From positions 1 to 35,750 of IMG/VR virus record IMGVR_UViG_3300021226_000033: a stretch of DNA of 35,750 nucleotides; one strand, written 5' to 3'. The notes below the pieces were generated by a model. The model made no database searches, was not told where the DNA came from, and saw only the letters and a program-made list of their open reading frames with translations. Made by a program: the position numbers and the translations under genes. Every line of letters starts with the position of its first letter. The first letter of the stretch is position 1. The DNA comes from a virus. Shown here in pieces: positions 1 through 6,774 of the stretch.

Positions 1-23
1 CCCTCCCCCCCCCGCCCCCCCGC
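1..23. other. C-rich low-complexity window edge
   Basis: The first 23 bases are almost all cytosine with one T and two isolated Gs. Nothing else in the window looks like this. It could be a sequencing or assembly artefact at a contig end rather than biology. Confidence 0.5.
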
Positions 24-113
24 ATGAAGAGTCATGGCCGGGAATTCCGCATCATCAATGATGATTCCGTGGAAGCAGTGGTGGAAGACCCACGCGGAAT
101 TGGCCGCGTCTAA
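24..113 (+). CDS. Small ORF or C-terminal end of an upstream gene (29 aa visible)
   Basis: An ATG at 24 opens a 29-residue reading frame (starts MKSHGREF, ends GIGRV) that stops in TAA at 111-113. The frame is also open upstream to the window edge, so this may be the last residues of a longer protein whose start is outside or lost in the C-rich run. The stop codon is part of the TAAGGAGT ribosome binding site of the next gene, as at several true gene junctions here, which supports it being a real gene end. In related phages a portal gene often lies just upstream, but the residues do not let me assign a function. Confidence 0.45.
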   Translation: MKSHGREFRIINDDSVEAVVEDPRGIGRV

Positions 114-118
114 GGAGT
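111..118 (+). promoter_or_regulatory. Shine-Dalgarno TAAGGAGT fused to the upstream stop codon
   Basis: TAAGGAGT contains the TAA stop of the preceding frame and a strong GGAG core six bases before the ATG at 124. The same octamer occurs before the genes at 1515, 2155, 8436 and 9905. Confidence 0.75.
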
Positions 119-123
119 AACTC

Positions 124-1050
124 ATGGCAGACATCGAAAAGACCGAATTTAGGTTTCCCGACGAGAACAATGAAGTCGAGCCCGGCGCAGTTAATGCGTC
201 GGATGAGGTTGAAGTTGAGATTGTTGACGATACCCCTGACGTAGATAAGGGCCGCAAGCCCATGAAAGAGGCTCCGGCTGAAGTCACTGATGACGAGCTT
301 GAGCAGTATTCAGAGGGCGTTAAGAAGCGTATCCAGCACTTCAGCAAGGGCTATCATGAAGAACGCAGGGCTAAAGAAGCTGCTTTGCGTGAACGTGAAG
401 AAGCTATCAAGCTGGCTCACAACGTCATTGCTGAGAACAAAAAGCTCCAAGGCAGTCTCGGTCAAGGTCAGGCAGCTTTGCTTGAGCAGGCCAAGAAAGT
501 TGTCAGCAATGAGATTGAAGACGCCAAGCGGCAATATAAAACTGCTTATGAAGCTGGCGACTCTGACGCTCTTGTTGAGGCGCAAGAGGCACTTACGCAG
601 GCAAAAATCAGGGCCGACCGCGTAAATAATTTCAAACCCCCTGTACAAGAACAGGAAAATGAAGTACAACCCGCATATCAGCCGGTAAACGCTCCTGCGG
701 AAGTTCGAGTCGATAACAAAGCCAAAGCGTGGCAAGAAGCCAATACTTGGTTTGGTAGCGATGAAGAGATGACTGCGGTAGCGCTAACGGTTCACAAAAA
801 ACTTGTGGATAACGGAGTTGACCCGACCAGTGACGAGTACTACGAGAAGATCAATTCCCGTGTACATCAGCTTTTCCCTGATGCGTTCCCTCAGGCAAAG
901 CAGAAAAAATCACAGGTTGTTGCATCCGCCACGCGCAGCACAGCGCCCCGTAAGATCGTGCTGACGCAAACCCAAGTATCTATCGCCAAGCGGCTTGGAG
1001 TTCCTCTGGAACTCTACGCTAAGCAGGTTGCTGAACAAATGAGGAAATAA
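124..1050 (+). CDS. Probable capsid scaffolding / capsid assembly protein
   Basis: This 308-residue, very acidic, Glu/Lys/Gln-rich protein has a long predicted helical, coiled-coil-like middle (about residues 55-170, rich in alternating E, K, A and Q). It has no membrane segment or signal peptide. The C-terminal third has a conserved-looking block WQEANTWFG followed by a DPTSDEYYEKIN stretch and a short basic tail. An acidic, helical protein two genes before the major capsid protein is the expected position and character of a scaffold that nucleates prohead assembly and is then lost. The start is fixed by the GGAG site six bases upstream. The function is inferred from context and composition; an internal head protein is the main alternative. 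Confidence 0.7.
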   Translation: MADIEKTEFRFPDENNEVEPGAVNASDEVEVEIVDDTPDVDKGRKPMKEAPAEVTDDELEQYSEGVKKRIQHFSKGYHEERRAKEAALREREEAIKLAHNVIAENKKLQGSLGQGQAALLEQAKKVVSNEIEDAKRQYKTAYEAGDSDALVEAQEALTQAKIRADRVNNFKPPVQEQENEVQPAYQPVNAPAEVRVDNKAKAWQEANTWFGSDEEMTAVALTVHKKLVDNGVDPTSDEYYEKINSRVHQLFPDAFPQAKQKKSQVVASATRSTAPRKIVLTQTQVSIAKRLGVPLELYAKQVAEQMRK

Positions 1051-1052
1051 TC

Positions 1053-1499
1053 ATGGTTGACCGTACTCCCCGTGAACTTGACTCCCGAGTCAAGACCGAG
1101 CGTCAAAAGAATTGGATGCCGCCGCAGCTTCTTCCTGACCCCAATCCTGAGGAGGGCTATTCCTTCCGTTGGATTCGAGTCAGCACGCTCGGTAACGATG
1201 ATCCTATGAATATTTCCTCCAAGCTCCGCGAAGGATGGGAGCCGGTCAAGGCTTCCGAGCATCCCGAAATCCAATTGATGGGCAGCGGCAAGAATCGCTA
1301 CCCAGATAGCATTGAGATTGGTGGACTGATCCTGTGCAAAATGCCGAAAGAATTTACCAGTCAGCGCGACGCCTTTTACCGGCAGCAAGCTGATGGGCAG
1401 ATGCAATCGGTGGATAACAACTTCATGCGCGAGAGCGATCCCCGTATGCCTATGTTCCGCGACAGGCAGACGAAGGTTACGTTCGGACGCGGTTCTTAA
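1053..1499 (+). CDS. Conserved-type phage hypothetical protein in the head module
   Basis: This 148-residue soluble protein starts two bases after the scaffold stop. It has an N-terminal PRELDSR segment, a central FRWIRVST block, a segment GWEPVKASEHPE, and a C-terminal basic tail ending FGRGS. The middle (IEIGGLILCKMP) reads like a small beta-rich domain. I do not recognise the family. Its position between scaffold and capsid genes suggests a role in head assembly or a minor head component. No catalytic motif is visible. Confidence 0.75.
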   Translation: MVDRTPRELDSRVKTERQKNWMPPQLLPDPNPEEGYSFRWIRVSTLGNDDPMNISSKLREGWEPVKASEHPEIQLMGSGKNRYPDSIEIGGLILCKMPKEFTSQRDAFYRQQADGQMQSVDNNFMRESDPRMPMFRDRQTKVTFGRGS

Positions 1500-1502
1500 A
1501 TC

Positions 1503-1510
1503 TAAGGAGT
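1503..1510 (+). promoter_or_regulatory. Shine-Dalgarno TAAGGAGT
   Basis: A strong ribosome binding site with its GGAG core five bases before the ATG at 1515. Here the octamer lies just after the upstream stop (TAA 1497-1499) rather than containing it. Confidence 0.75.
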
Positions 1511-1514
1511 CATA

Positions 1515-2144
1515 ATGGCTATCACTAGCTCTCCCTATGGCCTCCGTCCGGTCAATTTGATCGGCGGTCAGGTCTTCGCGGGCGCGTTCCGCGAGTACAA
1601 GCTCTCCACGAACAACGCCACCGCGATGTTTGCGGGCGACGTTATCCAACTCTCCGCTGCTGGTAACCCGCAACCTCTGACCGCTACCCCGGTCGGCGGC
1701 ACCCAAACGGGCATCATCGGTGTTTGCGTTGGCGTTCGTTACGTTACCCCGGGGCTGAACCAGCCGCAATACGCTCAGTATTGCCCCGCTGGCGCTATCT
1801 CGGCTGGCTACACCGATGTGTATATCCGCGTGACTGAAGACCCGGATGCCCTGTTCACTATTCAAGGTTCCGCTGCCTTCGGTACGCTGACCAACGGTGC
1901 CCCCGGCGCTGTCGGTAAGAACGCCGCTCTGGGCAACTTCGGTGGCAACACGCTGACCGGCAACTCGACGATTAACCTCGTTGTTGGTGTCAACGGTGGC
2001 TCGCTGGTTAACACCGGTACCGTCGCTATGCGTATCGTCGATTTCGTCGAAGACACGCAGCTTGACGCTTTCCCCGACATCATCGTCAAGTTCAACTTTG
2101 GCGTGCATTCGTACTACCTCGCCAGTGGCAACACGGGTACTTAA
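1515..2144 (+). CDS. Probable capsid decoration or accessory head protein
   Basis: This 209-residue protein is rich in Gly, Thr, Val and Asn, with little charge and a predicted all-beta character. The N-terminus (MAITSSPYGLRPVNLIGG) resembles those of structural proteins encoded next to capsid genes in many environmental phages. It lies directly upstream of the major capsid gene and has an equally strong ribosome binding site, so high expression is likely. Together these suggest an outer capsid or stabilising protein. It could also be a small virion protein of another kind; the name rests on context and composition. Confidence 0.65.
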   Translation: MAITSSPYGLRPVNLIGGQVFAGAFREYKLSTNNATAMFAGDVIQLSAAGNPQPLTATPVGGTQTGIIGVCVGVRYVTPGLNQPQYAQYCPAGAISAGYTDVYIRVTEDPDALFTIQGSAAFGTLTNGAPGAVGKNAALGNFGGNTLTGNSTINLVVGVNGGSLVNTGTVAMRIVDFVEDTQLDAFPDIIVKFNFGVHSYYLASGNTGT

Positions 2145-2149
2145 GGAGT
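2142..2149 (+). promoter_or_regulatory. Shine-Dalgarno TAAGGAGT of the major capsid gene
   Basis: The octamer includes the stop codon of the preceding gene (2142-2144). Its GGAG core is six bases before the ATG at 2155. Confidence 0.8.
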
Positions 2150-2154
2150 AAATA

Positions 2155-3072
2155 ATGGCTATTTCACGTTCACAACTGCTGAAAGAACTCCTCCCGGGAC
2201 TTAACGCCCTGTTTGGTATGGAGTACAAGCGCTACGGCGAAGAGCACAAGGAAATCTACGATACGGAGACTTCTGAGCGTTCGTTTGAAGAAGAAACCAA
2301 GCTCGCCGGTTTCGCTGCCGCTCCGGTCAAGAACGAAGGCTCTGCCATCTCGTATGACAATGCCCAAGAAGCTTGGACCGCTCGCTACAGCCACGAAACC
2401 ATCGCTATGGGTTTCTCCATCACTGAAGAGGCGATGGAAGACAATCTGTACGACAGTCTCTCGGCTCGCTACACGAAGGCCCTGGCTCGCGCTATGGCTT
2501 ACACGAAGCAAGTCAAGGCTGCTGCGATCCTGAACACCGGCTTCACTGGAACGGGCAACCCGACCTATGGCGACGGCAAGGTTCTCTTCGCTACCGACCA
2601 CCCGCTGGTTAGCGGCGGCACCAACAGCAACCGTCCCACGACTGGCGCTGACCTGAACGAAACCTCCCTTGAAGCGGCTGTGATCCAGATCGCTGCTTGG
2701 ACGGACGAGCGTGGTCTGCTGATTGCTGCCAAGCCCCGCAAGCTGATTGTTCCCCCGGCTCTCCAGTTCGTCGCAACCCGACTGCTGGAAACGTCGCTGC
2801 GTGTCGGCACGACCGATAACGACATCAACGCGCTGAAGAACAACGGTTCCATCCCGGAAGGTTATACCGTTAACCACTGGCTGACGGACACCAACGCTTG
2901 GTTCCTCACCACCGATGTGCCTAACGGTCTGAAGCACTTTGTGCGGACCCCGATGAGCACGTCAATGGATGGAGACTTTGATACTGGAAACACCCGCTAC
3001 AAGGCCCGCGAGCGTTATTCTTTCGGGGTCTCTGATCCTCTCGGCGCGTTCGGCTCGCCTGGTAGCTCCTGA
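2155..3072 (+). CDS. Major capsid protein (HK97 fold, Mu gpT-like)
   Basis: This 305-residue protein has the pattern of Mu gpT-like major head subunits. The N-terminus (LLPGLNALFGMEY) is followed by an acidic helix region, a FEEETKLAGF block, the segment ISYDNAQEAWTARY, an EEAMEDNLYDSLS helix, and ALARAMAYTKQVKAA. A loop with YGDGKVLFATDHPL and the C-terminal KHFVRTPMSTSMDGDFDTGN complete it. The length is usual for the family. It builds the icosahedral shell. It carries a strong ribosome binding site and is followed by a clear terminator, consistent with a very highly expressed virion protein. No N-terminal maturation cleavage site is evident. Confidence 0.88.
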   Translation: MAISRSQLLKELLPGLNALFGMEYKRYGEEHKEIYDTETSERSFEEETKLAGFAAAPVKNEGSAISYDNAQEAWTARYSHETIAMGFSITEEAMEDNLYDSLSARYTKALARAMAYTKQVKAAAILNTGFTGTGNPTYGDGKVLFATDHPLVSGGTNSNRPTTGADLNETSLEAAVIQIAAWTDERGLLIAAKPRKLIVPPALQFVATRLLETSLRVGTTDNDINALKNNGSIPEGYTVNHWLTDTNAWFLTTDVPNGLKHFVRTPMSTSMDGDFDTGNTRYKARERYSFGVSDPLGAFGSPGSS

Positions 3073-3109
3073 TCAAAAACCCAATAGAATCAAGCACTTA
3101 GCAAGATTC

Positions 3110-3136
3110 AAGGCCCCTTCGGGGGCCTTTTCTTTT
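3110..3136 (+). terminator. Rho-independent terminator after the major capsid gene
   Basis: AAGGCCCC at 3110-3117 pairs perfectly with GGGGCCTT at 3122-3129 around a TTCG tetraloop, followed by a T-rich tract (TTCTTTT). It lies 37 bases after the capsid stop codon. Confidence 0.92.
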
Positions 3137-3141
3137 GTCTG

Positions 3142-3170
3142 TTGACAACACAAAAGATGGGATGCATACT
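3142..3170 (+). promoter_or_regulatory. Predicted sigma70-type promoter of the first HNH gene
   Basis: TTGACA at 3142-3147 is a perfect -35 box. After a 17-base spacer comes CATACT at 3165-3170, which matches four of six -10 positions. It lies between the capsid terminator and the endonuclease gene. The expected transcription start is at or next to the ATG at 3178, which would make the message leaderless or nearly so. This is a sequence prediction only. Confidence 0.55.
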
Positions 3171-3177
3171 CCATCTT

Positions 3178-3969
3178 ATGAAGAAACTGACCTTTGAAGA
3201 GTACGTTGCTAAGGCATCTATTGCTCATGCTGGGGCGTATACGTATCCAGAACAGCACTACGGTGGCAAACGTGCAATGCTGACAATCATTTGCAGATTT
3301 CACGGTGCGTTTTTGCAAAACGCGGGAAATCATGTGTACCGTAGAGCGGGGTGTCCGTTATGCGGGGCAAAAGCACAAGTAGCGAAACGCATCACGGGAC
3401 TTAAAGAGTTCATTCGCAGGGGTAAATTGTTATACCCCGGCAAAGATTTATACGACATGGCAGTTTACAAAAACACGATGACGACGCTAATTCTTTCGTG
3501 TGCTGTTCATGGCCAATACAGTATTCGCCCACACAATTACTTGAGAATGGGGCAGAGGTGTACCAGTTGTACAAAAGAGTACGGGTATACGCCCAATGCT
3601 CACAAACAGCGTGTAAACCAAAGAGAACTGGATCGCAGAAAAACGGACCCAATTTTTGCGCTGTGTAAGCGTTTACGAAAACGTCTGCGGGAATCCCTTG
3701 CTAAACATCACATCCCAAAAGACGCAACGCTGCGACAAGCGTTAGGATGCTCATATGAAGACCTACGGGACCATATAGAGAAAGGTTTTTCAGTTGGCAT
3801 GGGCTGGCACAACATGGATAAATGGCACATAGACCATCTAACACCGCTTGCTACCGCACAAACACGGGAAGATGTTTTGCGGTTAAGTCACTACACTAAC
3901 CTGCAGCCTCTTTGGGCGCAAGATAATTTGCGTAAAAACGCTAGACATGATTGGCATGATGGTGTATAA
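3178..3969 (+). CDS. HNH homing-type endonuclease with two DUF723-like zinc-finger repeats
   Basis: This 263-residue protein has two similar N-terminal units of the kind called DUF723. Each has a 'C..HG.F/Y' strand followed by a CPLC- or CTSC-like knuckle: Cys39, Cys59 and Cys62, then Cys108, Cys128 and Cys131. They probably bind zinc and DNA. The C-terminal HNH nuclease core has WHIDHLTPL (HIDH at 217-220) and LSHYTNLQPLWAQDN (Asn241, Asn250). Such free-standing HNH genes usually spread by cutting phage genomes that lack them. It sits between the capsid terminator and the next structural gene with its own predicted promoter, and looks more AT-rich than its neighbours. An upstream TTG at 3142 would add 12 residues but overlaps the -35 box, so I prefer the ATG at 3178. 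Confidence 0.85.
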   Translation: MKKLTFEEYVAKASIAHAGAYTYPEQHYGGKRAMLTIICRFHGAFLQNAGNHVYRRAGCPLCGAKAQVAKRITGLKEFIRRGKLLYPGKDLYDMAVYKNTMTTLILSCAVHGQYSIRPHNYLRMGQRCTSCTKEYGYTPNAHKQRVNQRELDRRKTDPIFALCKRLRKRLRESLAKHHIPKDATLRQALGCSYEDLRDHIEKGFSVGMGWHNMDKWHIDHLTPLATAQTREDVLRLSHYTNLQPLWAQDNLRKNARHDWHDGV

Positions 3970-4056
3970 ATAAGGCACCGGAGTTCTGCTGCGCCAAACT
4001 GTTCCGGCAGACGACATACCGATTGGCGCGGCTATCTTGTATGTAAGGAAAATGAA
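3970..4056 (+). other. Short intergenic segment with a possible gene fragment
   Basis: The 87 bases between the endonuclease stop and the next ATG contain no clear promoter. One frame reads as protein-like sequence (LLRQTVPADDIPIGAAILYV) without a start codon. It may be a remnant of a gene disturbed when the endonuclease arrived, or chance. The ribosome binding site AAGGA for the gene at 4057 is at the end. Confidence 0.3.
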
Positions 4057-4542
4057 ATGGCTATTGCAACTCACCTCGGCCCTTGGCTGCTGGGCACCGT
4101 TAAAGACACGACCGGCACCACCGCTGGCACCATCCGCAATACCGGCGCAACCATCGTTGCCCAGACCAATTCGTCGGCCTTCGGGTTTGCGGCTGTCAAC
4201 GCTAGCCTGACGGGCAATGCTGTTGTTCTGCCTGCTGGCGCATTGATTACGGCGATGCAGTTTATTACCACGGCTGCATATTCGGCTGCTGTGACGGTTA
4301 AGCTGACCATTGGCGCAACTGATATTGTTGCTGCCGCCACTGTTACCAACGCTGGCGTGACTGTGCTTAGCCCGGTTGCTTCCGCTGCCGTTGCCGCGCT
4401 GGTCAACAATGTCGGTTCGACCGATGCTGTGATCACTTACACCGCAACCGAAGCAGGCGTTTTGACTACCGGCTCGGGTACTCTGGTGATTGCCTACATC
4501 GTCCGTAACTCGGATGGGTCTAGCGTCCCGGCTTCTGCTTAA
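4057..4542 (+). CDS. Ala/Thr/Val-rich putative virion protein
   Basis: This 161-residue protein has almost no charged residues and is dominated by A, T, V, G and S, with alternating patterns typical of beta-sheet virion proteins. A segment VVLPAGALITAMQFITTAAY and a later LVIAYIVRNSDG suggest a small beta-sandwich. No signal peptide is evident. It lies between the first HNH gene and a terminator, in the head module, so a head fibre or decoration protein is plausible. I do not recognise the family, and the role is inferred from composition and place. Confidence 0.7.
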   Translation: MAIATHLGPWLLGTVKDTTGTTAGTIRNTGATIVAQTNSSAFGFAAVNASLTGNAVVLPAGALITAMQFITTAAYSAAVTVKLTIGATDIVAAATVTNAGVTVLSPVASAAVAALVNNVGSTDAVITYTATEAGVLTTGSGTLVIAYIVRNSDGSSVPASA

Positions 4543-4549
4543 GTAATCT

Positions 4550-4570
4550 CGGGGGCTTCGGCCCCCGTTT
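4550..4570 (+). terminator. Hairpin terminator with TTCG loop and short T tract
   Basis: CGGGGGC at 4550-4556 pairs with GCCCCCG at 4561-4567 around TTCG, then TTT. The stem is very stable but the T tract is only three bases, so termination may be partial. It lies between the stop at 4542 and the ribosome binding site of the gene at 4585. Confidence 0.75.
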
Positions 4571-4584
4571 AACAGGAGATTGCT

Positions 4585-4863
4585 ATGCAGCAAACTGACG
4601 TAAAAAGCGCAGCCGCCGCTGCTGGCGCTACGACTACGATCTTTGCGGGGCCTACCCGTATCAAGGGCGTTTTGATTAGCTATGCCTCAAGCGGCACGGT
4701 TGTGCTGAATGACGGCACTGGCGGCACGGCGATGTTTTCGTTTACAGGCCCAGCAGCGATTGGTTCGGTCTATGTCGCCATCCCCGGCGAAGGCATCAAG
4801 TGCAGTACGAACGTATCCGCTGTTTGCGGCGCTTCGACCACAGCGGTTGTCTTCTATGGCTAA
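4585..4863 (+). CDS. Small Gly/Ala/Thr-rich putative virion protein
   Basis: This 92-residue protein is preceded by a good AGGAG site. The N-terminus (MQQTDVKSAAAAAGATTTI) leads into a beta-rich body with GPTRIKGVLISYASSGTVVL, FTGPAAIGSVYVAIPGEGI, and an end in AVVFYG. It is the type of short, conserved, uncharacterised structural protein found near capsid genes in environmental phages. The 3' end overlaps the next gene by eight bases, which implies translational coupling. The function is unknown; a small head or head-tail surface protein is the likeliest role. Confidence 0.7.
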   Translation: MQQTDVKSAAAAAGATTTIFAGPTRIKGVLISYASSGTVVLNDGTGGTAMFSFTGPAAIGSVYVAIPGEGIKCSTNVSAVCGASTTAVVFYG

Positions 4864-5110
4864 GTCCCCAGCGTGGACCCGTAAAGAGGGAAAAGCGGAA
4901 GCTGGCGGCTTGAATGCCAAAGGCCGCGCCTCTTACAACGCCGCCAACCCGGGTAAGCCGGGGCTCAAGGCTCCTCAGCCTGAAGGCGGTTCACGCAAGG
5001 ACTCGTTTTGCGCTCGGATGAAGGGCATGAAAGCCAAGCTCACCAGCGCTAAGACGGCCAAAGACCCGGACAGCCGCATTAACAAAAGCCTTCGCGCTTG
5101 GAAATGTTAA
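4856..5110 (+). CDS. Small basic phage protein, DUF6321-like
   Basis: This 84-residue, Lys/Arg-rich protein starts MAKSPAWTRKEGKAEAGGLN. It contains the characteristic run AKGRASYNAANPGKPGLKAP, then SFCARMKGMKAKLTSAKTAK, and ends in NKSLRAWKC. I recognise this pattern as a widespread uncharacterised family in marine and freshwater phages (I believe DUF6321). The start is the ATG overlapping the previous stop; a longer frame upstream is out of phase with that gene and lacks support. Strong basicity suggests nucleic-acid or capsid-interior contact, but the function is unknown. It begins a cluster of small basic genes reaching to 6771. Confidence 0.8.
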   Translation: MAKSPAWTRKEGKAEAGGLNAKGRASYNAANPGKPGLKAPQPEGGSRKDSFCARMKGMKAKLTSAKTAKDPDSRINKSLRAWKC

Positions 5111-5113
5111 GTC

Positions 5114-5350
5114 ATGGAAATGATGATTTGGAACGCGGTTCTAAGCGTGGTACTCGGCATCATGGGCTTTGTCGTTAAAGACAAGTTCGCTGAGATTCAA
5201 CGTCTCAGCATTCTGGTCAACCGGACCCGGGAAGAGATTGCGCGTGATCACATTACCCGTGCAGAGTTCCGTCAGGATATGAAGCAGTTGTTTGATCGCT
5301 TCGACCAGATCGAGAAAAAACTGGACAACATGAGAGAACGTCATGCCTAG
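5114..5350 (+). CDS. Small membrane-anchored coiled-coil protein
   Basis: This 78-residue protein has one N-terminal membrane segment (about residues 3-22, WNAVLSVVLGIMGFVV). A long charged helix with heptad-like spacing follows, through IQRLSILVNRTREEI to FDQIEKKLDNMRER. An inner-membrane anchor with a coiled coil is the general layout of i-spanins and some holin accessory proteins, but the lysis genes are 13 kb away and no outer spanin is seen beside it. It could equally be a membrane-associated virion assembly factor. It overlaps the next gene by eight bases. The topology is seen directly; the role is unassigned. Confidence 0.7.
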   Translation: MEMMIWNAVLSVVLGIMGFVVKDKFAEIQRLSILVNRTREEIARDHITRAEFRQDMKQLFDRFDQIEKKLDNMRERHA

Positions 5351-6092
5351 TACCTCGAAGAAACAGCATAACTTTATGGCAGCAATTGCCAATAGCCCTG
5401 CCTTTGCAAAGAAGGCTGGAATCCCGCAGCGTGTAGGCGCTGATTTCATGAAGGCCGATACTGGCCGTAAATTTGCAAAAGGTGGTGATATGGCTAAGAA
5501 AATGCCGCCCTTCATGGGCAAAGAGTCCGAAGCTGAAGAGGCCAAGGAAATGAAGGTCAAGGCCAAGAGCCCTGCGATGTATCGCAAGGGTGAGAAGGCT
5601 GAAGGCATCCACGGCGAGTCTGGCAAAGAAAAGCCCACCAAGTACGCCAAGGGTGGTTTCACCCGTGCTGCTGACGGCGTTGCCCAGAAGGGCAAGACCA
5701 AAGCTAAACACTTTGCTATGGGCGGTATGCCTGTCGGCATGGCTCCGCGCCCTCGGATGGGGATGGCTAGCCCGGGTATGGTTCGTCCGTCTATGACGCC
5801 AGAAGGCAGCGCGGCAATGGTCAACGCAATCAAAGGCATGGGCGGGCGTAAATCGTCGCCAGAAGATCAAGCTCGCGGCGAACAAATGATGAAGCGGGCT
5901 GGTGTTGCCAAGCCTCAATTCAATCCTGCTGATGCTGACAAGGTTCGCGCTCGAATGAATGTTCAAATGGCACGGCAAGGCATGGCTCCTATGGGTCGTC
6001 CTACCGGCATGAAAGAAGGTGGCTGCGCCAAGACCTTCGCCAAGGGTGGCGGCTGCGAGCTGAAGGGCAAAACCAAAGGCAGGATGATCTAA
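5343..6092 (+). CDS. Lys/Gly/Met-rich basic protein with repeated [FY]AxGG motifs
   Basis: This 249-residue protein starts MPSTSKKQHNFMAAIANSPA, a beginning I associate with an uncharacterised family in environmental phages. The motif [FY]-A-[KM]-G-G occurs four times: residues 44-48, 101-105, 125-129 (FAMGG) and 233-237. The middle is Met/Pro/Gly-rich and looks disordered. The C-terminus GGGCELKGKTKGRMI is nearly repeated in the next gene. Net charge is strongly positive. There is no enzymatic motif or membrane segment. It could be a packaged DNA-binding or internal head protein, but this is inference. It joins the next gene by a one-base TAATG overlap. Confidence 0.72.
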   Translation: MPSTSKKQHNFMAAIANSPAFAKKAGIPQRVGADFMKADTGRKFAKGGDMAKKMPPFMGKESEAEEAKEMKVKAKSPAMYRKGEKAEGIHGESGKEKPTKYAKGGFTRAADGVAQKGKTKAKHFAMGGMPVGMAPRPRMGMASPGMVRPSMTPEGSAAMVNAIKGMGGRKSSPEDQARGEQMMKRAGVAKPQFNPADADKVRARMNVQMARQGMAPMGRPTGMKEGGCAKTFAKGGGCELKGKTKGRMI

Positions 6093-6523
6093 TGGCTAAG
6101 ACCAAGCGGTTCATGGACGGGGGTATGGCTACCCCCAACACATATCCTTTCGCAAACCAGAACATCCCCGATAGTTCTGTCAAGATCGGTGCGCGGCAAG
6201 AGCCGCTTGGTAACGTTATGGACAACCAACCGTCCGTCACTATGTATAAGCGAGGTGGTAAAGTGAAGAAATACGCTGATGGCGGCATCTATACCTCCAA
6301 GATGGGCCAGCCTCCTATGGATGATGAAGTCGCCAAGCCAAGCAAGAAAAAGCCTGACCCTGATGCAGACATCTTCACTGCTGAAAAGCTCAAAGGGAAA
6401 AAGGAAGCTCCCCGCGACCTGATGCCTGAAGACTTTAAGAAGCCCAAGAAGTTTGCCAAGGGTGGTTCTGTTCGCGGCAGTGGCTGTGAGCAGCGCGGCA
6501 AAACTAAAGGTAGGATGCTGTAA
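6092..6523 (+). CDS. Small basic protein with YADGGI and FAKGG motifs
   Basis: This 143-residue Lys/Pro/Gly-rich protein appears largely disordered. Its motifs are KRGGKVKKYADGGIY (YADGG at 61-65) and FAKGGS at 121-126. Its last residues, GCEQRGKTKGRML, match the end of the preceding protein almost exactly, so the two are probably partial paralogues that share a C-terminal signal. The YADGGI element also occurs in the 545-residue virion protein 23 kb downstream. It starts and ends with TAATG overlaps, implying translation in a fixed ratio with its neighbours. The function is unknown. Confidence 0.7.
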   Translation: MAKTKRFMDGGMATPNTYPFANQNIPDSSVKIGARQEPLGNVMDNQPSVTMYKRGGKVKKYADGGIYTSKMGQPPMDDEVAKPSKKKPDPDADIFTAEKLKGKKEAPRDLMPEDFKKPKKFAKGGSVRGSGCEQRGKTKGRML

Positions 6524-6771
6524 TGCGACCGTCCCGTGGAATGGGGTGTATCAGCCCCGCGAAGCAACCCCGCACAATCAAGAAGCGGGACGGTGATGAG
6601 CCTGTCAGCCTTTATAAAGAAGGCGGCGCAGTCGGGCTTTACGCAAACATTCACGCCAAGCAGCAGCGCATTGCCAAGGGTTCTGGTGAAAAGATGCGTA
6701 AGCCCGGTGCAAAGGGTGCGCCTACTGCAGATGCGTTTAAGCAGTCTGCTAAGACCGCTAAAAAGGCTTAA
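6523..6771 (+). CDS. Small basic phage protein with LYKEGG and YANIHAK motifs
   Basis: This 82-residue protein starts MRPSRGMGCISPAK. It contains KRDG, then YKEGG at 31-35, then GLYANIHAKQQRIAKGSGEK and KPGAKGAPTADAFKQSAKTA. I recognise the 'YANIHAK..RI..GSGE.MR.PG.KGAPTA' run as a recurrent uncharacterised element in environmental phage genomes. It is strongly basic and probably disordered. It overlaps the preceding gene by one base and lies three bases before the adaptor gene. The role is unknown; a minor virion protein associated with packaged DNA is one possibility. Confidence 0.75.
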   Translation: MRPSRGMGCISPAKQPRTIKKRDGDEPVSLYKEGGAVGLYANIHAKQQRIAKGSGEKMRKPGAKGAPTADAFKQSAKTAKKA

Positions 6772-6774
6772 GTC

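Noticed and set aside
1014-2228. 404-residue open frame on the minus strand opposite the capsid genes
   Set aside because: It lies wholly antisense to three well-supported genes, has no recognisable domain, and its composition is that of a codon-bias shadow.
5114-5350. Inner-membrane spanin
   Set aside because: The topology fits, but it is far from the lysis genes and no outer-membrane lipoprotein partner is found beside it, so I left it as a membrane coiled-coil protein.
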